Below, one piece after another: positions 19,449-27,219 of a stretch of 27,219 nucleotides of DNA (the stretch's first letter is position 1; every line of letters begins with the position of its first letter). The translations under genes and the position numbers were made by a program. The notes under the pieces are model-generated. The model ran no database searches. It was not told the DNA's origin and saw nothing but the letters and a program-made list of their open reading frames with translations. This stretch comes from a virus, in the IMG/VR virus record IMGVR_UViG_3300030090_002860, positions 1 through 27,219 of that record. One strand, written 5' to 3'.

Positions 19449-20699
19449 ATGACGGCAACGACTACTACGCTGGATGCGGCGCTAAAGGAATATTATCTTC
19501 CACCAGCTCGTGAACAGCTAAACAATGAAAACATGATGCTTGCTCAGATCGAACGGTCTTCACGTCACGTAGAAGGTCGCCGAGCTGTACTTTCTTTGCA
19601 CGTACAACGTAACAGCGGTGTTGGTGCTAGAGCAGAAGGCGGTCAACTACCAACGGCAGGAAGCCAGGGATACGCAGAAGAAAGAGTAGGCCTTGCCTAT
19701 AACTATCTGCGAATTAAAGTATCTGGTCAAGCAATGAAAGCTACAGTAAATGACTCAGGTTCATTTGTGCGAGCACTTTCATCAGAAATGACACAAGGTG
19801 TTAACGACCTACGTCGTGACATTAACCGTCAAATCTTCAACGATGGAAATGCGGCTATAGCACAATGCGCTTCAGTGTCTACAGCAACTATTACACTTAC
19901 TAGCCCAACAACACAACAACTGAATCAACTTCATGTTGGTATGTTAATTGACGTTGGTACAGTATCTGATGCTGACGCTAAAGGCGCTGGGCTTGAAATT
20001 GCATCTATTGATAAATCAGCAGGTACAGTAACCTTTACTACTAACCCAACTGCCGGTGTCGGCACGTCGCACTTCCTATTTAGGCAGGGCAACAAAAAAG
20101 ATGCTGACGGTTCAGGTGCAGATGCCGCTGATAACGCAGGTACACACGAGCTTATCGGTCTTGCAAAGATCGTTGGAGCCTCTGGTACTTCGCTACACAA
20201 CGTAGATTCAAGCACATACCCATCTTGGTCATCTATTATCAACGACAACAGTGGCACAAACCGAGCCGCAACTGACACTCTCTTTGAGAAAGTCATAGAC
20301 GACATAGACATAGAATCAGGCAAAAGCCCGAACCTATGTGTCACCACTAAAGGTGTACGTCGTAACTATGCGGCACAGTTGAAAAGCATGAAGCGATTCA
20401 ATGACGGAGCTTCTCTTACCCTTAAGGGTGGTTTCAAAGCTCTAACTATTGATTGCGGAGATGTTTCACTTCCACTTGTAGCTGATAGAGACTGTCCAGC
20501 TAACCTGGCATACTTGCTTAACACCAATCATATCGTTCAACACGAAATGTCTGATTGGGAATGGGCAGATTATGACGGAGCTATTCTTAGGAATACTGCT
20601 GGTTACGATCAATTTGAAGCTTACATGTTTAAGTATCATCAAATCTGTACTGACCAGAGAAACACACACGGTAAAATTTCTGACCTATCGGAGAGTTAA
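19449..20699 (+). CDS. Major capsid protein, HK97-type (416 aa)
   Basis: Main shell protein. It has a helical N-terminus (LDAALKEYYLPPAREQLN...), an E-loop-like segment (GQLPTAGSQGYAEERVGLAY then NYLRIKVSGQAMKATVNDSG), a spine-like helix region (VRALSSEMTQGVNDLRRDIN), a middle insertion of small beta strands, and a C-terminal P-domain/A-domain end (NLCVTTKGVRRNYAAQLKSM, LPLVADRDCPAN, DWEWADYDGAILRNTAGYDQ). This matches capsid proteins of environmental phages with portal genes like this one. ATG has AAGGAGTTAGCCAA upstream. Codons here use C and A at third positions more than the T-rich neighbours do, fitting high expression or a different origin. Confidence 0.88.
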   Translation: MTATTTTLDAALKEYYLPPAREQLNNENMMLAQIERSSRHVEGRRAVLSLHVQRNSGVGARAEGGQLPTAGSQGYAEERVGLAYNYLRIKVSGQAMKATVNDSGSFVRALSSEMTQGVNDLRRDINRQIFNDGNAAIAQCASVSTATITLTSPTTQQLNQLHVGMLIDVGTVSDADAKGAGLEIASIDKSAGTVTFTTNPTAGVGTSHFLFRQGNKKDADGSGADAADNAGTHELIGLAKIVGASGTSLHNVDSSTYPSWSSIINDNSGTNRAATDTLFEKVIDDIDIESGKSPNLCVTTKGVRRNYAAQLKSMKRFNDGASLTLKGGFKALTIDCGDVSLPLVADRDCPANLAYLLNTNHIVQHEMSDWEWADYDGAILRNTAGYDQFEAYMFKYHQICTDQRNTHGKISDLSES

Positions 20700-20701
20700 T
20701 T

Positions 20702-21019
20702 ATGGCTCTAACGATATCTAATGAAGACCGTAGGATTATGGGTGACAGGGTAGTTATCGATGCAAAAATTGCATTTGATGATAACTATCCTACAAACGGT
20801 GAAGCTTTGGCTAACACAGCTTTTTCTGGGTTGCACCAAATAGATTCAGTGATTGTACACTCAACTAATCTTGCGATGTACCGTGTTATCTGGGATGACA
20901 CCAATAGCAAACTTAAAGTATTCCTTGAAGCCAGTGGCGGTGACGGCGCTGAAGACGAGGTTGGTGATGGCGTAGACATCAATACTTTGCGTTGCTTGGT
21001 ACAAGTTACAGGTAAATAA
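20702..21019 (+). CDS. Small head-associated protein of unknown function (105 aa)
   Basis: ATG at 20702 two bases after the capsid stop, with GGAGAGTTAATT upstream. Beta-rich protein: MGDRVVIDAKIAFDDNYPTN, then IDSVIVHSTNLAMYRVIWDD, then a TNSKLKVFLEAS strand and an acidic loop. Proteins with a G-D-x-x-V..DxxYPTxGE pattern follow capsid genes in several marine phages and may decorate the shell; not firmly known. A strong hairpin follows before the next gene. Confidence 0.65.
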   Translation: MALTISNEDRRIMGDRVVIDAKIAFDDNYPTNGEALANTAFSGLHQIDSVIVHSTNLAMYRVIWDDTNSKLKVFLEASGGDGAEDEVGDGVDINTLRCLVQVTGK

Positions 21020-21027
21020 CCTCTAAA

Positions 21028-21072
21028 CTAGGACCGGCAGGGTTTTTTTCCTTTCTTCCCTGTCGGTCTTAG
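21028..21072 (+). other. 15-bp hairpin ending on the next ribosome binding site
   Basis: CTAGGACCGGCAGGG (21028-21042) pairs with CCCTGTCGGTCTTAG (21058-21072) in a 15-bp stem with two G.U pairs on the plus strand. The 15-nt loop begins with seven T and is all pyrimidine. The 3' arm runs into AGGAG (21071-21075), the ribosome binding site of the next gene, so folding would limit its access. No U tract follows the stem, so a normal terminator is unlikely; an attenuator, RNA processing site or translation control is more likely. It separates the capsid-level genes from lower-level ones. Confidence 0.65.
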
Positions 21073-21079
21073 GAGAGTT

Positions 21080-21508
21080 ATGGACAGATCAGAATTAACT
21101 AAACGTATTCGAGAAACTAAACTTATAGGCAATGATCTAGCAGATATTATAACTAAAGGATCTCCAGCTATGGGTTGGGAAGGTGACCCCTTCCTTATGG
21201 TTTGTTGGAATAAAGAATTAAATCGCATTGAAATATGGGATGAGCGGAACGGGCCTGGCAGAGAAACTCTGGTAGGCTCTGCTCCTTTTGATCCTCCTCC
21301 TAATCCATATCAGATGGTCCAGTATTTGTTAATGCGTGATATGTCAAGGAAATCTATTGATCAGATAGTTAATGAGATAGATACTCATAATGACAAAATA
21401 ATGGAAGATCAGGCAAAGGAGCACGCTGATCGGATGGCGGAAGCTGAGGATAAGGTTGCTTTAGCTCACCATAAAGAAGTTGGTGGCTATCGTAGCAGAG
21501 TGTACTAA
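21080..21508 (+). CDS. Unknown protein of the head-tail region (142 aa)
   Basis: ATG at 21080 with AGGAGAGTT upstream. The N-terminal two thirds is mixed (LIGNDLADIITKGSPAMGWE then GDPFLMVCWNKELNRIEIWD), followed by FDPPPNPYQMVQYLLMRDMS and a long charged helix to the end. Conserved-looking but no family recalled. Its place between capsid and adaptor genes suggests a virion or assembly protein. The helical end is rich in His, Glu and Asp. Confidence 0.65.
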   Translation: MDRSELTKRIRETKLIGNDLADIITKGSPAMGWEGDPFLMVCWNKELNRIEIWDERNGPGRETLVGSAPFDPPPNPYQMVQYLLMRDMSRKSIDQIVNEIDTHNDKIMEDQAKEHADRMAEAEDKVALAHHKEVGGYRSRVY

Positions 21509-21517
21509 GGTAGTTTT

Positions 21518-21889
21518 ATGGTAGATAAACGAGCAGGTAATTTAGATTCGCAAAGGATACATTCTCGTAATGTGGCTAGAAATCCGATGGTTCGGGAAGC
21601 TCGTCGTAATAATCGTAAACCACGTAAACAGATGCCTAAAATGGGAGCGCCTACTCCTAAGAAAGTTCCTGTTGAGCCTAGAGCTGTTGATGTTTCTAAT
21701 GCTCAAAATGTTGATCGTAAACAACGTATGCAACAGGTAGTTCCTGCTAGTACTGTTCCTACTGTTGCTCCTCAACCTGAACCTAATGTTTCTGGGTTTC
21801 CTCCTATTACGTCTTTTACTGAGGATCAACAGCAAATTATGAAAATTATGGCTCTTAAAAGTTGGATAGAATATGAGATGGGATTATGA
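21518..21889 (+). CDS. Basic, Pro-rich protein of unknown function (123 aa)
   Basis: ATG at 21518 with AAGGTAGTTTT upstream. Very basic N-terminal half (RNPMVREARRNNRKPRKQMP), a Pro/Val-rich linker (VPASTVPTVAPQPEPNV) and a short C-terminal helix (DQQQIMKIMALKSWIEYEMG). The composition suggests a disordered, DNA- or partner-binding protein inside the virion or in assembly. Its stop overlaps the adaptor start by 4 nt (ATGA). Confidence 0.65.
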   Translation: MVDKRAGNLDSQRIHSRNVARNPMVREARRNNRKPRKQMPKMGAPTPKKVPVEPRAVDVSNAQNVDRKQRMQQVVPASTVPTVAPQPEPNVSGFPPITSFTEDQQQIMKIMALKSWIEYEMGL

Positions 21890-22515
21890 CTGCGGCTTCT
21901 GCGTTAATTGTTCAAATACGTAATCGGGTTAATTTAGCTACTGATGATGCCAGGGTAACTGATACTAATATTCTTGATTTTATTAATGCCGCTATGCAAG
22001 ATGTTGAGTCGCAATATAGTTGGCCTTGGCGACAGAAAATAGAAACTATTTCTGTTAGCGCTGATGATAATACGTATACGCCTGCGGCTGATTGGCGTAA
22101 CACTTTGTCTGTTACTTTAGTGGACCCTCCTGCTGTTTTACAGAAACGTACTTGGAAATGGACTAGGCGTGTTGCTTGGGCTGATATGACGGGTACTCCT
22201 GCTTATTATACTGAGCATGCTGGTCAAATTTATTTGTATCCTATGCCTGATAAAGCGTATTCGATTGAGCATAGGTATTTAGAAACTACTGATGTTTTGG
22301 GTAGCACGAGTGCTACTGTCGGTAATCCTGATTGGTTTGACAATGTTATTGTTACTAAAGCTTCTTCGTATGTAGCTCAAAAACTTAGGGATAGTGAGTT
22401 GTATCAAATGTTAGAAACTCAATATAAGCAACAGTTAAAGTCTTTTGCTGATGATGTTTCTAGAAGTTATGAACCTGTAACTATAGCTACACGTAGGGAT
22501 TGGGAGCATGGATAA
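21886..22515 (+). CDS. Head-tail adaptor, gp4-like (209 aa)
   Basis: Helical adaptor expected to bind below the portal. The N-terminus SALIVQIRNRVNLATDDARV then TDTNILDFINAAMQDVESQY is the typical beginning of phage adaptor/gp4-like proteins (short helix, then D-x-x-I-L-x-F-I-N-x-A). The middle has beta strands (YTEHAGQIYLYPMP), and the C-terminal part is helical (SSYVAQKLRDSELYQMLETQ). ATGA overlap with the previous gene and one-base overlap with the next. Family placement by pattern; the position supports it. Confidence 0.75.
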   Translation: MTAASALIVQIRNRVNLATDDARVTDTNILDFINAAMQDVESQYSWPWRQKIETISVSADDNTYTPAADWRNTLSVTLVDPPAVLQKRTWKWTRRVAWADMTGTPAYYTEHAGQIYLYPMPDKAYSIEHRYLETTDVLGSTSATVGNPDWFDNVIVTKASSYVAQKLRDSELYQMLETQYKQQLKSFADDVSRSYEPVTIATRRDWEHG

Positions 22516-24335
22516 TGCCTACAGAGCAGAAAGATATTGTCACATTTGACGATTGGACTACTGGTCCATGGCATTCGTTAGGTTCTGATCATGGCCCTAA
22601 AAAAGGTTATTTTTATGATTGCGTAAATATGCAGTTGTATGAGAATGGTTCTTTGGGGCCTAGGCCTTGTTTAAAAGAGGTTGGTATTAACGGGGATGTT
22701 TTGTTTCATTCTGCGTATCAGCATTTTGCTGGTGTTGCTTGGTATCAAGCTACTGACTTTAATGCTGGGCCTTTGTCTATAGAAGCAAGCGCTAAGGCTC
22801 GTTTGATGATTATGGAAAAAGGTAGTGGCACTAGGTATTATTGGGATGAGACAGCTCATTCTGCTGGCACTTTAGGTAGTATTGATCATTCTACGTTTAG
22901 ATGTTTTCTTAAACCTGCTAGGTATTCTGAAGCGGCTTGGGATGCTAGTTCTGAAATTCTTATTAGTTCTATGCCGTTTCAATATAAAGGCAGTACTGAT
23001 ATTATTTTTGGTGGTGACGGTTATTTTAATGGTTTAGATGACACTGGAACTGATGGTTATCAAGCTATTACTGCAAGTGGTGACGCTACATTAACATCTA
23101 ATGAGTACCCACAAAACTGGGACCCTATGGGTTTATTTGGTTGGCGTGACAGGTATTGGGCTTGGGGCGATTACGATTCAGGAACTAACTATAACGGCAA
23201 CCGAATATATTATTCCCGTGTAGGGGATATAAGTGATTGGCGAGATGACGACAATGGGGAGAATGCGTTCATTGCCGTAGGAGCTGACCCTGATTTGGCT
23301 ATAGTTGGTTGTTGGCAAACGTTTGATTCTTTACTTATAGCTATGGCTGATGGTAGATGGTATAGGTTTGCGTATACTGATAACCCTGGTTTTGGCGAAA
23401 TTAGATATATAGGCACTAAAATATTGCCTGATTTTTATGTAACTGCCGCTGTTACGGGATCAGCAATTGTATATATAACAAGACAAACAGGTGTTGTTGT
23501 TGCAACTAAAGACAACATAGATGACCAAACGTTTAGTTATGTAAAGATACCTAACGAAGGAGATGACGCTATCGACGCATATTTTATGCGAGGCGTTCCT
23601 TCACACGCACATAACGCTGTGTGTTTACCTTACAAAGTAAAAACTGTAGGTAGCACTGTTACTAATAACGTGTATAAAGGTGACCGTTCTTTAGATTTAG
23701 TTAATGGTGTATGGACTCATCAATTGTATTTTGGTCCAGGTGACGATAGCGTATTAAACCCTGCAATTGTTGATGTTATTCCTATGGGAAATGACCATTG
23801 GGGGTTCTTTGCGTTAGATGAATACAACACACATGCTAATCCTGATAATTCTTTGTACGTTAGACCTGTAACTTTAAATAGACCTTCTAATAGTAATGAT
23901 GCGTTTACGGGCAACACTGAAGTTGCTGTTCATACAACTGATACTGATGACAGATTTGAAGGCGCTATTTGGTTAGCTACCTATAGGCCTCCTGAAAAAA
24001 CATCTGCGGCTATAGAAAAAGTTATTATCGATTTTGATTTTTGGAACTCTAGTGGTTTTACGACACCTGCGTTTACTGTTAAAGCTGATTGTGTACATCA
24101 AGGTGATGAAATAAGCACTATTACTGTAGGTTCGTTAGACGCTACTGAGTTAAGTTCTACTTCTGGAACTGTGTATAAACCAAAGCGAGGTCGTGTAGTT
24201 TTGCGTCCTGCTCGAATGCCTTTGTGTTCTCAAATAAATGTAAGCATTACAGGTATTAAGTCTGTGGCTTTTAATGAAGTAACGGTTGAGTATGCGTATG
24301 AACCGCAAACTCCTTTAACAAACATAAACACATGA
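22515..24335 (+). CDS. Large beta-rich tail protein, tail tube/stabiliser-like (606 aa)
   Basis: The start is the ATG at 22515, overlapping the adaptor stop by one base; an upstream TTG is less likely. The protein is nearly all beta strand, with many Trp, Tyr and Gly residues (FDDWTTGPWHSLGSDHGPKK, ILISSMPFQYKGST, WDPMGLFGWRDRYWAWGDYD, SLLIAMADGRWYRFAYTDNP), consistent with a propeller-like fold as in P22 gp10 or T7 gp12-type tail proteins, which form the short tail beneath the adaptor. No exact family is recognised from sequence alone. Directly followed, with a 4-nt overlap, by the tail fibre. Confidence 0.7.
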   Translation: MPTEQKDIVTFDDWTTGPWHSLGSDHGPKKGYFYDCVNMQLYENGSLGPRPCLKEVGINGDVLFHSAYQHFAGVAWYQATDFNAGPLSIEASAKARLMIMEKGSGTRYYWDETAHSAGTLGSIDHSTFRCFLKPARYSEAAWDASSEILISSMPFQYKGSTDIIFGGDGYFNGLDDTGTDGYQAITASGDATLTSNEYPQNWDPMGLFGWRDRYWAWGDYDSGTNYNGNRIYYSRVGDISDWRDDDNGENAFIAVGADPDLAIVGCWQTFDSLLIAMADGRWYRFAYTDNPGFGEIRYIGTKILPDFYVTAAVTGSAIVYITRQTGVVVATKDNIDDQTFSYVKIPNEGDDAIDAYFMRGVPSHAHNAVCLPYKVKTVGSTVTNNVYKGDRSLDLVNGVWTHQLYFGPGDDSVLNPAIVDVIPMGNDHWGFFALDEYNTHANPDNSLYVRPVTLNRPSNSNDAFTGNTEVAVHTTDTDDRFEGAIWLATYRPPEKTSAAIEKVIIDFDFWNSSGFTTPAFTVKADCVHQGDEISTITVGSLDATELSSTSGTVYKPKRGRVVLRPARMPLCSQINVSITGIKSVAFNEVTVEYAYEPQTPLTNINT

Positions 24336-26473
24336 CGGCTTGGCTTGATTATATTAATAATTTAAATACTGATTTTGATGACGATAGTCCTATTTATTCT
24401 TCTATTAATGTTGGTACTGGATTAGTGCTTAATGGAAACTTGCGTCAAACTCAAGGAGAGATACAAGCAACTGGAGTAAAGCTTGACAGTGTTTCTTTAA
24501 CTACGGTTCAAACTGGTGATGAAAGTTTTGTCGATAATAATACTTCGATTATGACTAGTGCCGCTGTTCAAGATAAGATTGAGTCCTACGGATATACGAC
24601 TGCCACCGGAGATATTACGGGGGTAACGGCAGGAACCGGACTTTCGGGCGGAGGTGCGAGTGGAGCCGTTACCCTCAATGTTTCAGGTCTTACTGTCTCT
24701 GAGTTTGATGGTGCGGCAATTCAAACAGGTACTGAGGTATTTGCTGACAATGACACAACATTAATGACGAGTGCGGCAGTTCAAGATAAAATACTTTCTT
24801 ACAGTTACATTACGGGTGTGACAAATATTAGTGGTAACGCTGGGACTGCTACAGCATTGGAAACAGCACGCACTATAGGTGGCGTTTCATTTGACGGGAC
24901 AGGTAATATCAACCTTCCAGGTGTAAACACAGCAGGTAATCAAGCTACGTCAGGAAACGCCGCAACAGCTACAGCGCTAGAAACAGCACGGAATATAGGC
25001 GGAGTGTCGTTCGATGGGACAGGTAACATTGATTTAGCTGGAGTGAACGCTACAGGTAATCAAGACACTTCTGGCAATGCCGCAACAGCGACAGCTTTAG
25101 AAACGGCTAGGACTATAGGCGGTGTGTCGTTTAATGGTACAGGTAATATTAATCTTCCAGGAGTAAATACATCTGGTAGTCAAGATACCTCAGGTAATGC
25201 GGCTACAGCTACTGCTTTAGCAACTGCTAGGACAATAGGTGGAGTTTCATTTGACGGTACAGGCAATATTGATTTGCCAGGAGTTAATAGTGGAGGCAAT
25301 CAAGCTACATCTGGTAATGCGGCAACTGCCACGGCATTAGAGACAGCACGTACTATAGGTGGTGTATCTTTTGACGGGACAGGTAATATTAATCTGCCAG
25401 GTGTTAATACTGCTGGTAGTCAGGATACGTCTGGGAATGCGGCGACTGCTACTAAATTGGCTACTGCTCGTACTATTAATGGTTTATCGTTTGATGGTAG
25501 TGCAGATGTAACTGGCAACACTTCTATTACTGGTACGTTAACTGTTGGATCTGATGGTTCAGGACATGATGTCAAGTTTTATGGAGCTACTTCTGGGAAA
25601 TACATGGAATGGGATGAGGATGAAGATGACCTTAATGTTTCTGGTGCTCTTAAATTAAGAGGAGGTAGTTTTTCTTCACTTACTAATAACAGTGGAACTG
25701 GTCGTGAAATACTTCAATTAAGGGCTAAAAGCACTACTGCTGATGGTGTTGCATTAAACATGTATGGAGATGGCGACTCTACTAATGCAGGGAGATTTTT
25801 TCTTTATACTGGAGGAACAATTAGTTTTAGAATTGATCAAGACGGCAAAGCAGGATTTAGAGATGATGCAAACGCTAGCATTATAGGTGCTAGGATGCTT
25901 GCATTACGTACTCAAACATCAGGCATGGTTCCTCTTTTAGTATGGAATGATAAAGATGTTGATACTGGTAGTAGGATCGCAAGTATTTTTCAAGTAGGTG
26001 CTAGTGGCGATTCTTCTAACTTAGGTACTAATGACTATTGGGTTTTGTGGCGAAGAGGTAGCGGAAGCAACGCTGGCTATGTTAGAGGTACAGGTAGCTT
26101 AAGTGTTAGTTACGCATCTGCTTCTGACAAAACATTAAAGAATGATTTAGGTGATGCAGGAGATGTATCTAGCATAATTGACGCAATAAATGTCCGTAAA
26201 TTTACATGGAAAGGTGGCAGTTACCCAGACAGAGTAGAAATAGGTTTGTTTGCACAAGATATTTTAGAACTTCAAGATACGACTATATTGCCTATAGGTA
26301 TAGCTACAGAAGCTTCTACTATTAAAGAACAAACTAATATAGATGACGAAGAAGCAGAACCTATTTATGAAGATCAATATGTTCCTGCCGCTATAGATTA
26401 TGCTAAGTTTACGCCTCTTTTAATACAAGAAGTTAAAAGTTTAAGGCAAAGAGTAGCAACTTTAGAAGGATAA
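24332..26473 (+). CDS. Tail fibre with 40-aa repeats and S74 chaperone domain (713 aa)
   Basis: Receptor-binding fibre. It has a short N-terminal attachment part, two copies of an (A/S)AVQDKI segment (about residues 60-83 and 131-154), five full 40-aa repeats plus a partial sixth (residues 168-390, pattern GNAATATALETARTIGGVSF then DGTGNI), a variable beta domain (about 395-585), and a C-terminal intramolecular chaperone (SASDKTLKNDL at 596-606, INVRKFTWKG, IGLFAQDI). The chaperone is of the Peptidase S74 type, which releases itself after trimer folding by using the Ser before Asp (about Ser 598). It ends in a coiled coil (LLIQEVKSLRQRVATLEG). ATGA-type overlap with the preceding gene. Confidence 0.88.
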   Translation: MTAWLDYINNLNTDFDDDSPIYSSINVGTGLVLNGNLRQTQGEIQATGVKLDSVSLTTVQTGDESFVDNNTSIMTSAAVQDKIESYGYTTATGDITGVTAGTGLSGGGASGAVTLNVSGLTVSEFDGAAIQTGTEVFADNDTTLMTSAAVQDKILSYSYITGVTNISGNAGTATALETARTIGGVSFDGTGNINLPGVNTAGNQATSGNAATATALETARNIGGVSFDGTGNIDLAGVNATGNQDTSGNAATATALETARTIGGVSFNGTGNINLPGVNTSGSQDTSGNAATATALATARTIGGVSFDGTGNIDLPGVNSGGNQATSGNAATATALETARTIGGVSFDGTGNINLPGVNTAGSQDTSGNAATATKLATARTINGLSFDGSADVTGNTSITGTLTVGSDGSGHDVKFYGATSGKYMEWDEDEDDLNVSGALKLRGGSFSSLTNNSGTGREILQLRAKSTTADGVALNMYGDGDSTNAGRFFLYTGGTISFRIDQDGKAGFRDDANASIIGARMLALRTQTSGMVPLLVWNDKDVDTGSRIASIFQVGASGDSSNLGTNDYWVLWRRGSGSNAGYVRGTGSLSVSYASASDKTLKNDLGDAGDVSSIIDAINVRKFTWKGGSYPDRVEIGLFAQDILELQDTTILPIGIATEASTIKEQTNIDDEEAEPIYEDQYVPAAIDYAKFTPLLIQEVKSLRQRVATLEG
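24833..25501 (+). repeat. Tandem 120-bp repeats inside the tail fibre gene
   Basis: In-frame units begin at 24833, 24953, 25073, 25193, 25313 and 25433 (the last partial), each 120 bp long and coding for 40 residues. Protein sequence is conserved more strongly than DNA: synonymous sites differ between units, so the array is not recent. Units such as this form the repeated shaft of the fibre. Confidence 0.9.
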
Positions 26474-26475
26474 GA

Positions 26476-26610
26476 ATGGATATTACATTAGAAGAATTAG
26501 TAGCAGAAATGGATAAGACGTTTAACAAAGAACTAACTATCTGTGTACAGAAGCTACAGATAGCAAAACTACAGCAAATGCTTAATGACAAGCAAGAAGA
26601 AGAGGAGTAA
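26476..26610 (+). CDS. Small coiled-coil protein (44 aa)
   Basis: ATG at 26476, 2 nt after the fibre stop, with AGAAGGATAAGA upstream. One amphipathic helix (LEELVAEMDKTFNKELTICV and QKLQIAKLQQMLNDKQ) with an acidic end (EEEE). Small helical proteins of this sort after tail genes often act as assembly helpers; here no family is known. The good ribosome binding site supports it. Confidence 0.65.
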   Translation: MDITLEELVAEMDKTFNKELTICVQKLQIAKLQQMLNDKQEEEE

Positions 26611-26619
26611 CATACTCAT

Positions 26620-27219
26620 ATGGCGTATACGGTACAATCTGGCGATTCTTTATACAAAATAGCTAGAGACAACGGAATAACATATCAAGAGTTAATTCGT
26701 CTTAACCCTCAATACGCTGATAATCCTAACCTTATTAGGCCAGGTCAGATTATTAATTTGCCTCAAACTGAAGAAACAACTGATGACATTGACCCTGGCT
26801 TTAGTATGGAACCGGAACCTGTTCAAGGCGACGGCATGCTTGAAGATACTGAAGAAGAAGAGACTGTATCTGACCCATTTGAAGGAATAGAAGCACGAGA
26901 AGAATTACTAGCTGATCCTGCTTATGCAACGTTTATGGCCGCTTTCGGCATGGACAAAACAAACATTAATCGAACAATGAAGATGAATTATGATCGGCTA
27001 TTACAACAAGCTACTCGTAACTTCGGTTTATACGAAGGACCTGAGGATGCTTCGGAACGTAACCAACTAATGTCAGGTTCTCGTTCTGGAGGGTTGTATG
27101 ATCTTGAATTTGATAAAGCTAAAAACGTAGCTGTTAATCAAGCGGCTGGTCGTGGCATGGCATTTAGCGGTCAAACAGCTAGGACTGTTGGGGATTTAGC
27201 TGAGGAACGTTTGCTTGCT
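26620..27219 (+). CDS. LysM-domain protein, 5' part only (200+ aa)
   Basis: ATG at 26620 opens a frame that runs to the window end. Residues 1-46 are a LysM domain (MAYTVQSGDSLYKIARDNGI ... LIRLNPQYADNPNLIRPGQI), which binds peptidoglycan. It is followed by an acidic linker (EETTDDIDPG...EEEETVSDPFEG) and a predicted helical region with DRLLQQATRNFGLYEGPEDA. In the tail region it could be a virion protein contacting the cell wall during entry, possibly with a lytic domain further on. GAGGAG lies about 13 nt upstream of the ATG, rather far. Confidence 0.75.
   Translation, partial: MAYTVQSGDSLYKIARDNGITYQELIRLNPQYADNPNLIRPGQIINLPQTEETTDDIDPGFSMEPEPVQGDGMLEDTEEEETVSDPFEGIEAREELLADPAYATFMAAFGMDKTNINRTMKMNYDRLLQQATRNFGLYEGPEDASERNQLMSGSRSGGLYDLEFDKAKNVAVNQAAGRGMAFSGQTARTVGDLAEERLLA

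Noticed and set aside
24833-25501. CRISPR-like array
   Set aside because: Units are 120 bp, contiguous, in frame and without spacers; they encode a repeated fibre shaft.

Overview
The window is a fragment of a tailed double-stranded DNA bacteriophage genome, with two oppositely transcribed arms. The virion genes (large terminase, portal, a scaffold-like protein, HK97-type capsid, head-tail adaptor, a large tail protein, an S74-type tail fibre) show no tape-measure gene or long-tail set, which fits a short-tailed (podovirus-like) particle, although the window ends before the morphogenesis region does. The host is not identifiable. An r1t-like holin, an M15-type endolysin with a peptidoglycan-binding domain, and a possible leaderless start point weakly to a Gram-positive, perhaps actinobacterial, aquatic host.

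Left arm (about 1-10362, minus strand). Read in the direction of transcription, it runs from a small membrane protein through five tiny genes, a 293-aa unknown, a cysteine-rich mini-protein, a thermonuclease-like lipoprotein, a DUF669-like protein, a lytic transglycosylase, a zinc-ribbon protein and a DUF932-like protein. A 770-nt gene-free stretch follows (3156-3925), then a RuvC-like resolvase, small genes, an SNF2-type helicase and the start of a DEDD-type exonuclease. This is the early/replication/recombination arm. Most genes share an AGAAAGG-type ribosome binding site. Between 7514 and 9848 successive genes are separated by the same cassette: a GC-rich terminator hairpin with a U tract, then a short dyad with an ACAACAA core, then the ribosome binding site.

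Hub (10363-10458). A perfect 10-bp inverted repeat carrying the same CACAACAA core lies between the divergent arms, beside a promoter that places transcription start on the GTG of an endonuclease VII gene.

Right arm (10459-27219, plus strand). The order is endonuclease VII, small basic proteins, terminase, portal, scaffold-like protein, a lysis block (endolysin, holin, a secreted Pro-rich/acidic protein, two small membrane proteins), a promoter, major capsid protein, small head proteins, adaptor, tail protein, tail fibre, a 44-aa coiled coil and a truncated LysM protein. Most genes overlap by 1-4 nt or nearly abut, so they are probably translationally coupled.

The most interesting content is non-coding. 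The 3156-3925 stretch has many nested helices, a perfect 14-bp long-range helix, a candidate pseudoknot and a GNRA-capped hairpin. G.U pairs that work only on the minus strand indicate a large structured RNA transcribed with the left arm. A second compact rod-like element (8464-8559) precedes the 293-aa gene. These were found by eye; no covariance search or fold was run.
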